From GWC2-37-13 sp049323035 (GTDB taxonomy: Bacteria > Patescibacteriota > Microgenomatia > UBA1406 > GWC2-37-13), in assembly GCA_049323035.1 (NCBI GenBank), contig JBMOLB010000005.1:868001-932000 (forward strand): a stretch of 64,000 nt of DNA, written 5' to 3'. How positions within the stretch are numbered: the first letter of the stretch is position 1; the number at the start of each line of letters is the position of its first letter. Shown here one piece after another: positions 23,535-32,332 of this stretch. Position numbers and translations under genes: made by a program. The notes below the pieces were generated by a model. The model saw nothing but the letters and a program-made list of their open reading frames with translations, was not told the origin of the DNA and ran no database searches.

Positions 23535-23840
23535 ATGGCAAAAAAAGATCTGACTAGAGAAGATATTCTTCACATAGCCAAACTGGCCAATATTGAATTG
23601 ACCGATGAAGAGGTTGAAAAATTTAAGAACCAGCTGTCTTCGGTCATCGGCTACATCAACAAACTCCAGGAAGTCAACACCGATGGGGTCGAACCTTCAA
23701 GCCAGATAACCGGCCTGACAGACGTACTTAGAGAAGATGTGGCCGACGGCAGACGGACCATCAGCCAGGAGAACGCCCTGAAAAATACAAAATCAAAGGA
23801 AAAAGGTTATTTTAAAGTAAAAGCAGTATTGACAGATTAA
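23535..23840 (+). CDS. gatC: Asp-tRNA(Asn)/Glu-tRNA(Gln) amidotransferase subunit C
   Basis: 101 aa, normal GatC length. The typical start LTREDILHIAKLANIELTDEE and the central VNTDGVEPSSQ motif are present. GatC wraps around GatA and GatB and stabilises the heterotrimer that converts Glu-tRNA(Gln) or Asp-tRNA(Asn) to the amide. It is first in the gatC-gatA-gatB operon, four bases before gatA. Confidence 0.95.
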   Translation: MAKKDLTREDILHIAKLANIELTDEEVEKFKNQLSSVIGYINKLQEVNTDGVEPSSQITGLTDVLREDVADGRRTISQENALKNTKSKEKGYFKVKAVLTD

Positions 23841-23844
23841 AACT

Positions 23845-25275
23845 ATGGATGTATCAGAATTAACAATAAAAGAAGCCCAGGAAAAACTCAAGAAGGGCGA
23901 CTTCTCGTGTAAAGAAATTGCCAAGGAGACGTTCGGTCGTATAAAAAAATACGATTCCGAGATTAATGCATTCTTGTCGCTTAACGAAGAAGAGGCCATG
24001 CGGCAAGCTGAGGAAGGCGACCGGTTTATAAAGGAAAATCCGGACGCTTTTGAAAAGAAACCGCTTTTAGGGGTAACGGTCGCCGTCAAGGATCTTTATA
24101 CAACCAAAGGCTTGGTGACAACCGCTGGAAGCAAAATAATCGAAGATTACAACCCGCCGTTCGACGCAACGGTAATCAAAAAATACAAGGACGCAGGGGC
24201 AATTATAATCGGCAAGACCAACCAGGATGCTTGGGGACACGGGTCATCCGGCGAAAACACAGATTATGAGCCTACCCGCAATCCTTATGACTTTACCCGG
24301 GTTCCCGGAGGGTCGTCAAGCGGATCAGGGGCGGCGGTTGCTTATGGAGCTTCGCTCGTTGCCACGGGAACAGACACCGGCAGTTCTGTCCGGTTGCCGG
24401 CGGGGTTTTGCAATCTGGTTGGATTAAAACCAACCTACGGCCGGGTATCCCGATATGGCATTATCGCCATGGCATCTTCTTTCGACACTATTGGACACAT
24501 GACCAGATCGGTTTACGACAATGCCCGTGTTTTGGAGGTGACTGCCGGTTTGGATGAATATGACTCAACTACCGTTCCGGTTGAGGTTGGTTCATATACG
24601 AAATCATTGGGAAAGGATATAAAAGGCTTGAAGATAGGACTACCCAAGGAATACTTCGTTAAAGGTTTGGATAACAAGATAGCAGGGTCGATAAACCATT
24701 CGCTCGAAATATTCAAAAAATTAGGTGCGACCATAAAAGAAGTTTCCCTGCCCCATACCGATTATGCCATGGCCGCTTATTATATCCTGGTGCCATCGGA
24801 AGTGAGTTCCAATCTCTCGCGCTTCGACGGAGTCAGGTACGGGTTAAGGCGGGAGATCTTTGGCGCCGAAGCCAAAAGAAGGATCATGCTTGGAAGCTAT
24901 ACATTGTCATCGGGTTATTATGACGCTTATTATCTGAAAGCCGCGAAAGTCCGGACTTTGATCAAGCAGGATTTTGAAAACGCCTTGAAGGAGGTTGATA
25001 TTTTGGTCGCGCCGACTTCCCCGACCCTGCCTTTCAAAATAGGCGAAAAAGCCGACGATCCTCTCCAAATGTACCTGTCGGACATATTTTTGTGTCCGGT
25101 AAATCTGGCGGGAGTCCCAGGCCTAAACATCCCGAGCAAGTTTGTTGACGGACTGCCCGTTGGAATGCAGATAGTCGGCCGCCAGTTTAGCGAAGAACTT
25201 TTGTATAAGGTTGCCTATGCCTTCGAACAGGAGACGCAATATTACAAAATCAAGCCGAAATTAAACCATGAATAA
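23845..25275 (+). CDS. gatA: Glu-tRNA(Gln) amidotransferase subunit A
   Basis: 476 aa amidase-signature protein. It frees ammonia from glutamine for transamidation. The catalytic Ser-cisSer-Lys triad is recognisable: Lys in AVAVKDLY near residue 80 and the two serines in GGSSSGSGAAVAYG near 155. The length matches the family. It overlaps gatB by eight bases, so the two are probably translated together. Confidence 0.97.
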   Translation: MDVSELTIKEAQEKLKKGDFSCKEIAKETFGRIKKYDSEINAFLSLNEEEAMRQAEEGDRFIKENPDAFEKKPLLGVTVAVKDLYTTKGLVTTAGSKIIEDYNPPFDATVIKKYKDAGAIIIGKTNQDAWGHGSSGENTDYEPTRNPYDFTRVPGGSSSGSGAAVAYGASLVATGTDTGSSVRLPAGFCNLVGLKPTYGRVSRYGIIAMASSFDTIGHMTRSVYDNARVLEVTAGLDEYDSTTVPVEVGSYTKSLGKDIKGLKIGLPKEYFVKGLDNKIAGSINHSLEIFKKLGATIKEVSLPHTDYAMAAYYILVPSEVSSNLSRFDGVRYGLRREIFGAEAKRRIMLGSYTLSSGYYDAYYLKAAKVRTLIKQDFENALKEVDILVAPTSPTLPFKIGEKADDPLQMYLSDIFLCPVNLAGVPGLNIPSKFVDGLPVGMQIVGRQFSEELLYKVAYAFEQETQYYKIKPKLNHE

Positions 25276-26596
25276 CAAATATACGCCAATAATCGGAATG
25301 GAAGTCCATGTGGAACTTAAGACCGCCTCCAAAATGTTTTGCGGGTGCAAAAACGACCCGTTCCACGCGGCACATCCTAATATCCACACCTGCCCCGTTT
25401 GTTTGGGGCTCCCCGGGGCTCTTCCCGTAGCCAATAAAAAAGCCATAGAATGGACAATAAAATTGGGTTTGGCTTTGGGGTGCAAGATAAACAAGCTTTC
25501 AAAATTTGACAGGAAACATTATTTTTATCCGGACTTACCGAAAGGCTATCAGATTAGCCAGTACGACCTGCCTTTCTGTTACGGGGGGAAGATCGAGACT
25601 TCATATGGCCCGGTCAGAATAACCAGGATTCATCTTGAGGAAGACACCGGAAAGTTAATCCACGACACCGTCAGAGGCGAAAAAGTCAGCCTGATCGACT
25701 TCAACAGGTCAAGCGTTCCGTTGGTTGAGATTGTTACGGAACCGGACATCAAGTCCGCCGCCCAGGCCAAGGAATACGCCAAAAAATTACGCCAGGTTGT
25801 GCGATATTTGGACATATCGGACTGCGATATGGAAAAGGGCGGAATGAGGTTAGAAGCCAACATCTCGCTCCAAAAGCCAGGCGAGAAGAACCTGCCTGGT
25901 TACAAGGTAGAACTTAAAAACATAAATTCGTTCAGGTATTTGGAAAAAGGCATAATGTATGAAGAGGTGAGACAGGCTGAGATAATGGACCGCGGGGAGA
26001 CTCCCGTACAGGAAACCCGCGGATACAATGCCGAAAAGGAAGTGACTTTTTCCCAAAGGACAAAAGAAGAAGCGGCCGATTACAGGTACTTCCCCGATCC
26101 GGACTTGCCGCCCATAAACATCGATTCCAACTGGCTTTCGGAAATTAAATCGTCCCAACCGGTGGATATGGGACAATTGATTGAAAAATGGCAATCCGAA
26201 TACAGGATCAGGCCGGAGTTGTCGGAATTGATTTTTGAAACCGCCGATCAGGCGGCCTGGTTGGATAAGCTGTTTTCCAAAACAGCCAAAGATAAGCTGC
26301 CGGTCGACAAGCTGGTCAATCTGATCATACACAAGAAGCTCAAAGTCGAACTCTTCAAGGGAGAGTTGGAAGCCGTCATAAATGCCTACAGAAGCGAAAC
26401 GGCCGTTTCGGATTTAAGCGACGAGGATCTAAGGGTATTAATAAAAAAGATCCTTGATGCCAATCCGTCGGCAGTTTCCGACTATAAAAATGGCAAAACA
26501 TCAGCCATGAATTTCCTGGTCGGCCAGGTGATGAGGGAAGCAAAAAAGAAAATTGAGTTCGGAAGATTGCAATCCCTGATTTCTTCGATGCTTTGA
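25268..26596 (+). CDS. gatB: Asp/Glu-tRNA amidotransferase subunit B
   Basis: 442 aa, slightly shorter than the usual 475-480. The N-terminal cradle domain shows IIGMEVHVEL, the cysteine motif CGCKN with HTCPVCLGLPGALPV, and KHYFYPDLPKGYQISQYD. GatB binds the misacylated tRNA, phosphorylates its acid group and adds ammonia. The C-terminal tail/YqeY-like domain (about 345-442) is present but trimmed. The sugar transferase gene follows five bases later. Confidence 0.97.
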   Translation: MNNKYTPIIGMEVHVELKTASKMFCGCKNDPFHAAHPNIHTCPVCLGLPGALPVANKKAIEWTIKLGLALGCKINKLSKFDRKHYFYPDLPKGYQISQYDLPFCYGGKIETSYGPVRITRIHLEEDTGKLIHDTVRGEKVSLIDFNRSSVPLVEIVTEPDIKSAAQAKEYAKKLRQVVRYLDISDCDMEKGGMRLEANISLQKPGEKNLPGYKVELKNINSFRYLEKGIMYEEVRQAEIMDRGETPVQETRGYNAEKEVTFSQRTKEEAADYRYFPDPDLPPINIDSNWLSEIKSSQPVDMGQLIEKWQSEYRIRPELSELIFETADQAAWLDKLFSKTAKDKLPVDKLVNLIIHKKLKVELFKGELEAVINAYRSETAVSDLSDEDLRVLIKKILDANPSAVSDYKNGKTSAMNFLVGQVMREAKKKIEFGRLQSLISSML

Positions 26597-26600
26597 GAAT

Positions 26601-27209
26601 ATGGATCAATACCTATCCAGAATATTGGCTTTAACACTGCTTGTTCTTTCCCTGCCGTTTCAAGCGATTGTTTACCTGCTTGTCAGATCGACTTCGAGGG
26701 GAGGATACATATTCAGGCAAAAAAGAACAGGGAAGGACAATAAGCCGTTCTGGATCTATAAAATCAGGACAATGGTCGATAATGCCGAGAATATGAAGAA
26801 GGAAATAAGGGCATTAAACGAGGTAGATGGCCCGGTTTTCAAAATTCAAAATGACCCCCGATATACCAAGGTAGGAAAATTTTTGTCGCATACAGGTTTG
26901 GATGAATTACCTCAACTTATTAATATCATGAAGGGCGAAATGGATTTTGTCGGACCGAGGCCGCTGCCAATAGAAGAGGCCAGATTGATCCCCAAAAAAT
27001 ACCAGAAAAGATCCTCTGTCCTTCCCGGGATCACTTCGCCGTGGATACTCAGGGGCGCCCATAAACTGAGTTTCGAGAAATGGATGGAGCTAGACCTGGA
27101 ATACATTAAAAACAAGTCATTATGGTATGATTCTATACAATTAACCAAGACCTTTTTTTTGATCTTAAACTATATCTACAAAATAATACTTAACGATGAA
27201 AACTCTTGA
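26601..27209 (+). CDS. Initiating bacterial sugar transferase
   Basis: 202 aa of the polyprenyl-phosphate sugar-1-phosphate transferase family (PF02397, WcaJ/PglC-like). One N-terminal helix (about 5-27) anchors it. The catalytic domain shows FRQKRTGKDNKPF, YKIRTM, GLDELPQLINIMKGEMDFVGPRP and LPGITSPW. It loads the first sugar phosphate on undecaprenyl phosphate. It opens the glycan locus right behind gatB and overlaps the RGP-like gene by 14 bases. Confidence 0.9.
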   Translation: MDQYLSRILALTLLVLSLPFQAIVYLLVRSTSRGGYIFRQKRTGKDNKPFWIYKIRTMVDNAENMKKEIRALNEVDGPVFKIQNDPRYTKVGKFLSHTGLDELPQLINIMKGEMDFVGPRPLPIEEARLIPKKYQKRSSVLPGITSPWILRGAHKLSFEKWMELDLEYIKNKSLWYDSIQLTKTFFLILNYIYKIILNDENS

Positions 27210-28185
27210 AGTTGCGGTTGTTATCCCCACAGTCAGGGATATGGGTTTTTTGAAAGCATGGGGGAATGAATTTAAGGATTGCATTGGAATTATTATCGAA
27301 GACCGGCCTAAAAAAGAAATTTCTGCCCCAAAAAAGCACTTCGATAAAGTATTTCATTACAGTTGGGAGGATATAGACCGGGAACTTGGAAATAGATCAT
27401 GGATAATCTCAAGAAAGAACGCCGGGATAAGGAATTTCGGCTTTCTTAAAGCCTACCAATTGGGGGCCGACATCACCGTAACACTTGACGACGACTGCTA
27501 TCCAGTCAAGGGACAAAAGTTTTTGGAAACCCACCTCAAAAACCTCTCAAGTTCAGCTCCTAAAGACTGGTTTCCCACTTACCCCCACAGACACCATTAT
27601 CCGACTCGGGGTTTCCCGTATTCCGTTAGGAATAATAAGGAGGTGGTCATAAGCCACGGCCTATGGTCCGATATTCTGGATTTTGACGCTAAAACTCATT
27701 TGAAATATCCGGGCTTGAAATCGCCGGTTTTCAATCAGGATCTTTTGGAATTTATCCCAAAGGATTATTTTTTCCCGCTTTGCTCGATGAACCTGGCCTT
27801 CAAAACCAAGATGACGCCGATTATGTACTTCCCGCCGATGGGTCAGGACGCGGAAGGAAAACGCTGGGGGTATGACCGCTTTGATGATATCTGGGCCGGA
27901 ATCCTTTCAAAAAAAATCATCGATCATATGGGGTTTGCGGTTGTCAACGGCTCGCCGTACGTAAGACATAAAAAAGCCTCAAACGTTATGGAAAACCTGA
28001 AAAAAGAGGCGAAGGGCATCATGACCAACGAGAATCTGTATAAATCCGTCAAGGATATAAAATTGACCGGCCGGGATATCAAAAAAACATATCTTAAAAT
28101 GGTGAGAAGAGCCGCTTTCCCGAAGGAGAAGTATTTTTCAAAATTAAAAGAGGCGATTAGAATTTGGGTCAGCCTATTCGATTGA
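27196..28185 (+). CDS. RGP-like protein (UDP-arabinopyranose mutase family)
   Basis: 329 aa. It matches the reversibly glycosylated polypeptide family known mainly from plants: VVIPTVRDMGFL at the N-terminus, Asp98-Asp99-Asp100 in TLDDDCYP, and HGLWSDILDFDAKTHL, which parallels the plant 'GLWLNIPDYDA' stretch. Family members interconvert UDP-arabinopyranose and UDP-arabinofuranose, and some only bind nucleotide sugars. In this locus it may supply a furanose sugar for the glycan. The substrate is not proven. Confidence 0.75.
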   Translation: MKTLEVAVVIPTVRDMGFLKAWGNEFKDCIGIIIEDRPKKEISAPKKHFDKVFHYSWEDIDRELGNRSWIISRKNAGIRNFGFLKAYQLGADITVTLDDDCYPVKGQKFLETHLKNLSSSAPKDWFPTYPHRHHYPTRGFPYSVRNNKEVVISHGLWSDILDFDAKTHLKYPGLKSPVFNQDLLEFIPKDYFFPLCSMNLAFKTKMTPIMYFPPMGQDAEGKRWGYDRFDDIWAGILSKKIIDHMGFAVVNGSPYVRHKKASNVMENLKKEAKGIMTNENLYKSVKDIKLTGRDIKKTYLKMVRRAAFPKEKYFSKLKEAIRIWVSLFD

Positions 28186-28187
28186 CT

Positions 28188-28922
28188 ATGAAAATTCTAG
28201 GGCGGGAAATCAGGTGGCATTTGAGGGACCGCGTCAGTTATTTCCTTTTGACAAATTGGCTGAGCCGCAAGCTTTTTGGCCAAAATAGATCAATATTTTA
28301 CAACAGGACAATCACGAGAAAACTGATAGAAAGATTCGGTGCCGACGACGGGCAAAACGTAGACGCCCGTACCGGGAGTTTGGGATACGGCTTCATTCAT
28401 TACGGCTTTATTGTCAACGCCAAGCCGAGGCGAGTTCTCTGTATCGGATCGAGGAAAGGCTTCATTCCGGCCATATGCGCTATGGCTTGCCAGGAAAACG
28501 GATTTGGCCACGTAGACTTTGTCGACGCCGGATACGACCAGGATAATCCCAACCACTGGACCGGAATCGGCTGGTGGAAAAAGATTGTCCCGGACAAACA
28601 TTTTTCCTTCCTTGATGTCAATAAGTGGCTGACAACATATGTGATGAAAACCGATGAGTTCGCCAAAAGACACAAGTACCGCTACCAATACATATATGTA
28701 GACGGCGACCATTCCTACAAGGGGGTCAAAACCGATTTCAACCTGTTCTGGAAACGCCTGGATAAAGGGGGCTTTATGTCCTTCCATGATGTCGTCGTAA
28801 AGAGGGATGAGGGTTTGCCTCCTTTTGGAGTTTGGAAGTTCTGGAAAGAATTAAAAGACAAGCATAATATCGTTTTTCATTTTCCCAAAAATTCCGGATT
28901 GGGGATAATCGAAAAAACATGA
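28188..28922 (+). CDS. Class I SAM-dependent methyltransferase, first copy
   Basis: 244 aa from ATG at 28188, two bases after the preceding stop; a start at 28164 is possible but overlaps. The SAM-binding motif RVLCIGSRKGFIPA, the acidic VDFVDAGYD and the YVDGDHSYKGVKTDF motif are those of the Methyltransf_24-type fold. It is clearly related to the second copy at 30190, as both share CQENGxGHVDFVDAG. It likely methylates a sugar or sugar nucleotide. It overlaps the PLP gene by four bases. Confidence 0.8.
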   Translation: MKILGREIRWHLRDRVSYFLLTNWLSRKLFGQNRSIFYNRTITRKLIERFGADDGQNVDARTGSLGYGFIHYGFIVNAKPRRVLCIGSRKGFIPAICAMACQENGFGHVDFVDAGYDQDNPNHWTGIGWWKKIVPDKHFSFLDVNKWLTTYVMKTDEFAKRHKYRYQYIYVDGDHSYKGVKTDFNLFWKRLDKGGFMSFHDVVVKRDEGLPPFGVWKFWKELKDKHNIVFHFPKNSGLGIIEKT

Positions 28923-30193
28923 ACAAAAGAAGGACGGGGATCAAAATATTTTTCAGGAAAATTATTTACTTCATCAAGCACCCGTATAAGGAAAACGCAG
29001 TAAACGGTGTTAAATTCCCGGCATTTGGCGAAAACCGTTTCAGGATCGATCTTTGGTTATGGTCGCTCATAAACGAAATAAAGGAAACGAAACTCAATGA
29101 CAAGCTCGGTTTTTTGCACAGCAAGCCGCACCCCGTTGCCGTAAAAGTCTGGAGAAGGTTGCTGCCTTTTAATCCAAACAACATGGGGAGCATGTCAAAA
29201 AGGCATAAAAAATATTTAGGTGACACCGAAAGATCGGAACAGAGCCTTATTTCCATGCTGGTCGATCTCTATGGCGGCATTGTTGGGAAATGGACCGGTT
29301 ATATGACCACCGGGGCAACCGAAGGAAATCTTTTTGCCGTTTGGATGGCCAGGAATTATCTAAATAGTAATTCTCCCGGAGGGAAAGCCTGTCTATTAGC
29401 CAATTCATTCACCCATTATTCGGTCAGGAAAGCCGCCGACATCACTGGAATCAAATATATCGAAATGGGAGTAGACAGAAACAGATTGTCAATAAACCCA
29501 GTCAGCCTTGAAAACAAGATAAGAAGCCTATCAGGCATGGGCTACAAGGCATTTATCATCCCATTGACGCTGGGTTATACCCAGACCGGGGCAAACGATG
29601 ATTTCAGGGCAATATCCAAAACGTTATCCAGCCTTGAAAAACAATTAAAGATCAAATGCTTCGTTTGGATCGATGCAGCCATAAACGGCCTGGTTCTGCC
29701 GTTTACGCGCGCGGATTTCCGGCCTTTAAGGACCGGTGGGATAAGCCTGATCACCCTGGATTTCCACAAAACGGGCATGTGCCCGATCCCGTCAGGCATT
29801 GTTTTGTATGAAAAGAATTTCCGGAAATACGTAAGCCGAAAAGTGGCCTATCTTGACCACGAGGACGACACCATATCGGGTTCAAGGTCGGGGATTGCGC
29901 CCACCGCGGCCCTTGCCATTGTGAAACATCTGGGACGGATCGGATTCAAAAAATACATAAACGCATCGTTGGAAAAAAAGAATGGTTACATAAAAATAAT
30001 AAAAAAACTTGATCCGGATCTGGAGATATTTAACGATAAAGATGGCCTGTCCTTGGCCTTGATATGCAAAAAGCCGTTATCTGATAAAATGGTAAACGAA
30101 CTCGGAATATTTGCGAAAAAATACGCATACAAGTTTGACCGGAAGACGGAGGAGCTCTATATTTATAAAATCAATTTTATTCCAAACATATGA
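28919..30193 (+). CDS. Group II PLP-dependent decarboxylase (histidine decarboxylase-like)
   Basis: 424 aa, fold-type I. The family pattern is present: WTGYMTTGATEGNLF near residue 126, ANSFTHYSVRKAAD near 160, VWIDAAINGLVLPF near 250, and the Schiff-base Lys284 in DFHKTGMCPIPSG. Closest in style are PLP-type histidine decarboxylases and related enzymes. Lying between two methyltransferases in a glycan locus, it may make an amine for decorating the polymer, but the substrate is unknown. It overlaps both neighbours by four bases. Confidence 0.8.
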   Translation: MNKRRTGIKIFFRKIIYFIKHPYKENAVNGVKFPAFGENRFRIDLWLWSLINEIKETKLNDKLGFLHSKPHPVAVKVWRRLLPFNPNNMGSMSKRHKKYLGDTERSEQSLISMLVDLYGGIVGKWTGYMTTGATEGNLFAVWMARNYLNSNSPGGKACLLANSFTHYSVRKAADITGIKYIEMGVDRNRLSINPVSLENKIRSLSGMGYKAFIIPLTLGYTQTGANDDFRAISKTLSSLEKQLKIKCFVWIDAAINGLVLPFTRADFRPLRTGGISLITLDFHKTGMCPIPSGIVLYEKNFRKYVSRKVAYLDHEDDTISGSRSGIAPTAALAIVKHLGRIGFKKYINASLEKKNGYIKIIKKLDPDLEIFNDKDGLSLALICKKPLSDKMVNELGIFAKKYAYKFDRKTEELYIYKINFIPNI

Positions 30194-30981
30194 AAAGATT
30201 CTTGCATTGGATGTATGATTCCGTAAGGCTGCATCTTGGTATAAAAAGGTTTCTAAAAAATGCCTATATAGATGTCAAGTCGTATATCGACACGGAAATT
30301 ATATTGAAATTAAACAGAGTGACTGAAGGCTATATAACAAGAAATATCATCCGCCATTACGGGGCTGATTACCGCTGGGGAGATGAAAAATCCCAGAATA
30401 TCAAAAAAAATACCAGCAACCTCGGTTACGGCCTGGTCCATTATGCGTTCATCAGGAATTTCCGCCCCAAGCGGATCTTGTGTGTCGGATCGATGTACGG
30501 GTTTATTCCCTACATGATGGCGAGGGCTTGTCAGGAGAACGGATACGGCCATGTCGACTTTGTCGATGCAGGATTTGACATCAACAAGAAAAACGACAGA
30601 ACAAAACATTCATTTGGACAGGGTTTCTGGAAAAATACCGACCTTGACCGGCATTTTTCTTATCTTCTCGACAAAAAATTTATCGATACTTACATCATGA
30701 CAACCAAGGAGTTTCACGACAAATACAAATTTGAGTACGATTACGTCTACCTGGATGGAGACCATACGTATGAGGGCGGCAAACTCGACCTGAAGTTGTT
30801 TTGGCCACGTTTGAAAAAGGACGGCTTCCTGTGTTACCACGACATCCATTTCAAAAGAATCCTCAAGGGAATAGTTTTTGGATATTGGAAAGTTTGGGAG
30901 GAATTGAGCCTTTCAAAGCGGTTTAAGATCGAGGTTTCAAACAAATATTCCGGCCTCGGATTTGTTCAAAAGAAAATATGA
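30190..30981 (+). CDS. Class I SAM-dependent methyltransferase, second copy
   Basis: 263 aa paralog of the gene at 28188. Matching blocks are RILCVGSMYGFIPYMMARACQ, HVDFVDAGFD and YVYLDGDHTYEGGKLDL, then a HDIHFK stretch parallel to HDVVVK. The N-terminal 55 residues differ. It overlaps the PLP gene and the PP-loop gene by four bases on each side. The two copies probably methylate different positions or substrates. Confidence 0.8.
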   Translation: MKRFLHWMYDSVRLHLGIKRFLKNAYIDVKSYIDTEIILKLNRVTEGYITRNIIRHYGADYRWGDEKSQNIKKNTSNLGYGLVHYAFIRNFRPKRILCVGSMYGFIPYMMARACQENGYGHVDFVDAGFDINKKNDRTKHSFGQGFWKNTDLDRHFSYLLDKKFIDTYIMTTKEFHDKYKFEYDYVYLDGDHTYEGGKLDLKLFWPRLKKDGFLCYHDIHFKRILKGIVFGYWKVWEELSLSKRFKIEVSNKYSGLGFVQKKI

Positions 30982-31949
30982 ACAACATCAAAATACCGAA
31001 AATATCGGGAAAAGAATTCATAGAAAGGATTAAAAAAAAAGACCTGGAGAATCTAGGAACGGTGAAGGCAATTGAAGATTTTTTTCTCAAAAAAAGGAAC
31101 TACGTTTTCAAAATGCCCCCTCCCGGCAGTCCGGTAGTCTTATTGGTGTCGGGAGGAATAGAGTCGACCATAACATGGGGTCTACTTTTGGAAAAATACA
31201 AACTAAACGTTTACCCCCTCTTCTTGCACAGAGGGATGCGCAGAAAAAAGAAAGAACAGCGGGCAGTCAAATTTTTTTCCGAATACTTCAGAAGAAAATA
31301 TCAGAATCAGTTTCATTATCCGCAAGAATATTCAACCCATTTGCCTCCTCCGGAAATTGAAAGGGCCTATGCCAATCAGTATGATTTTTTTCATCCATTA
31401 AGGCTTTTAGAGCAATATGATCCAAACACAAGCGTAAGCAAAATGATGCACACGCGGGGGATTTTACCCTTTACATTCTCATTTTATGGCGTAACTTATG
31501 CGAATTATTTATGGGATCACGAAAACCTCAAAGTGAATACCGTTTTCAACGGCGTGGCTCCCGGAGACGGGGATTATGTCTCCAGCCAAACATTTACCGC
31601 CCTAAGGGCAACCTTATTTGCGGTATGTGCGGCAACAGACGATTACACTTGGCAGATGGCTTCGTTGGCGTTTGAGAAAGAGCTCGGGCACTGGCTTGAG
31701 AAACAGGACCTGATCCGCCTAGGCGCAAAAATGAAACTGCCGCTGGAATATACCTGGAGTTGTTACAGCGCAAGAAAATATCAGTGCGGGGACCAGTGTC
31801 TGACCTGCCAGTATCGCCGGATCGCCTTTAATAAGGCAAAGGTTAGGGACATGACCCATTATGAAGCTGACGACCGTTGGCAATTGGCAATCAGAAAAAC
31901 AAAAAATATTCTTCATTCCTTACTTGACAAGATGGTTGCTTTTGTTTAA
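30978..31949 (+). CDS. QueC-like PP-loop ATP pyrophosphatase
   Basis: 323 aa. The PP-loop VSGGIEST (58-64) binds ATP. A C-terminal zinc site CysX7CysX3CysX2Cys (Cys262, Cys270, Cys274, Cys277 in KYQCGDQCLTCQYRR) resembles QueC, which makes 7-cyano-7-deazaguanine by ATP-driven steps. No other queuosine genes are nearby, and it is longer than typical QueC (about 230 aa). PP-loop enzymes adenylate a carboxylate and add a nitrogen or sulfur group. Here the target could be a sugar, nucleotide or the small peptide encoded ten bases downstream. Confidence 0.75.
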   Translation: MNNIKIPKISGKEFIERIKKKDLENLGTVKAIEDFFLKKRNYVFKMPPPGSPVVLLVSGGIESTITWGLLLEKYKLNVYPLFLHRGMRRKKKEQRAVKFFSEYFRRKYQNQFHYPQEYSTHLPPPEIERAYANQYDFFHPLRLLEQYDPNTSVSKMMHTRGILPFTFSFYGVTYANYLWDHENLKVNTVFNGVAPGDGDYVSSQTFTALRATLFAVCAATDDYTWQMASLAFEKELGHWLEKQDLIRLGAKMKLPLEYTWSCYSARKYQCGDQCLTCQYRRIAFNKAKVRDMTHYEADDRWQLAIRKTKNILHSLLDKMVAFV

Positions 31950-31958
31950 CATGAGTCT

Positions 31959-32066
31959 ATGACAAACCTAAAAAAATCCAAGAGGAGAGCTTATATCAAA
32001 CCCGAAACTCGGCAGGCGCGCGTTAGGGTCGTTATTCCCTTGGGTGCTGCCGTCTCCAAATATTGA
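31959..32066 (+). CDS. Candidate RiPP-like precursor peptide, 35 aa
   Basis: ATG at 31959, stop TGA at 32064-32066. The peptide is very basic at the N-terminus (KKSKRR, residues 5-10), carries Tyr12-Ile-Lys-Pro15, then a hydrophobic stretch VVIPLG (24-29), and ends VSKY. Its stop overlaps the TTG start of the PqqD-like gene by four bases, as in translationally coupled pairs, which argues that it is translated. The Tyr-x-x-Pro motif is used in leader peptides recognised by PqqD-type domains, for example in lasso peptides. There is no Asp or Glu after residue 16, so a classical lasso ring is not possible. Confidence 0.55.
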   Translation: MTNLKKSKRRAYIKPETRQARVRVVIPLGAAVSKY

Positions 32067-32332
32067 GATACCAAAGAGATCCGCATTTTTTTTCAAAACT
32101 GATCGGTTCGGAGTGGGTTTTGTTGAAACGTAATTCCCCCTATTGTTATAAGCTAAACGAAACGGCAGGTTTTCTGTGGGAGCGGCTTGATAGACCCAAA
32201 GGTTCCAAAGACCTGGCAAAACTCATCTTCAAGAACTACAACGTCGAGGAGCCTGTGGCCGAAAAGGACGTGGAGGATTTTTTGAAGCAGGGAATAAAGC
32301 ATGGCTTCCTGTCTTCTAGCCGTTCGGGATGA
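32063..32332 (+). CDS. PqqD-like protein (RiPP recognition element)
   Basis: 89 aa, the size of PqqD. The start is a TTG inside the TTGA overlap with the peptide stop. The pattern WVLLKRNSPYCYKLNETAGFLWERL followed by DLAKLIFKNYNV and a last helix VEDFLKQGIKHGFL fits the winged-helix PqqD fold, which binds leader peptides and presents them to modifying enzymes. It ends in a 17-base convergent overlap with the ABC-peptidase gene. PqqD-like proteins also occur in exopolysaccharide loci beside S24/S26 peptidases, as here. Confidence 0.8.
   Translation: MRYQRDPHFFSKLIGSEWVLLKRNSPYCYKLNETAGFLWERLDRPKGSKDLAKLIFKNYNVEEPVAEKDVEDFLKQGIKHGFLSSSRSG

Noticed and set aside
31959..32066. Calling the 35-aa peptide a lasso peptide precursor
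   Set aside because: The Tyr-x-x-Pro motif fits, but there is no Asp or Glu at the ring position after any plausible core start, and no transglutaminase-like lasso protease is present. Kept only as RiPP-like.
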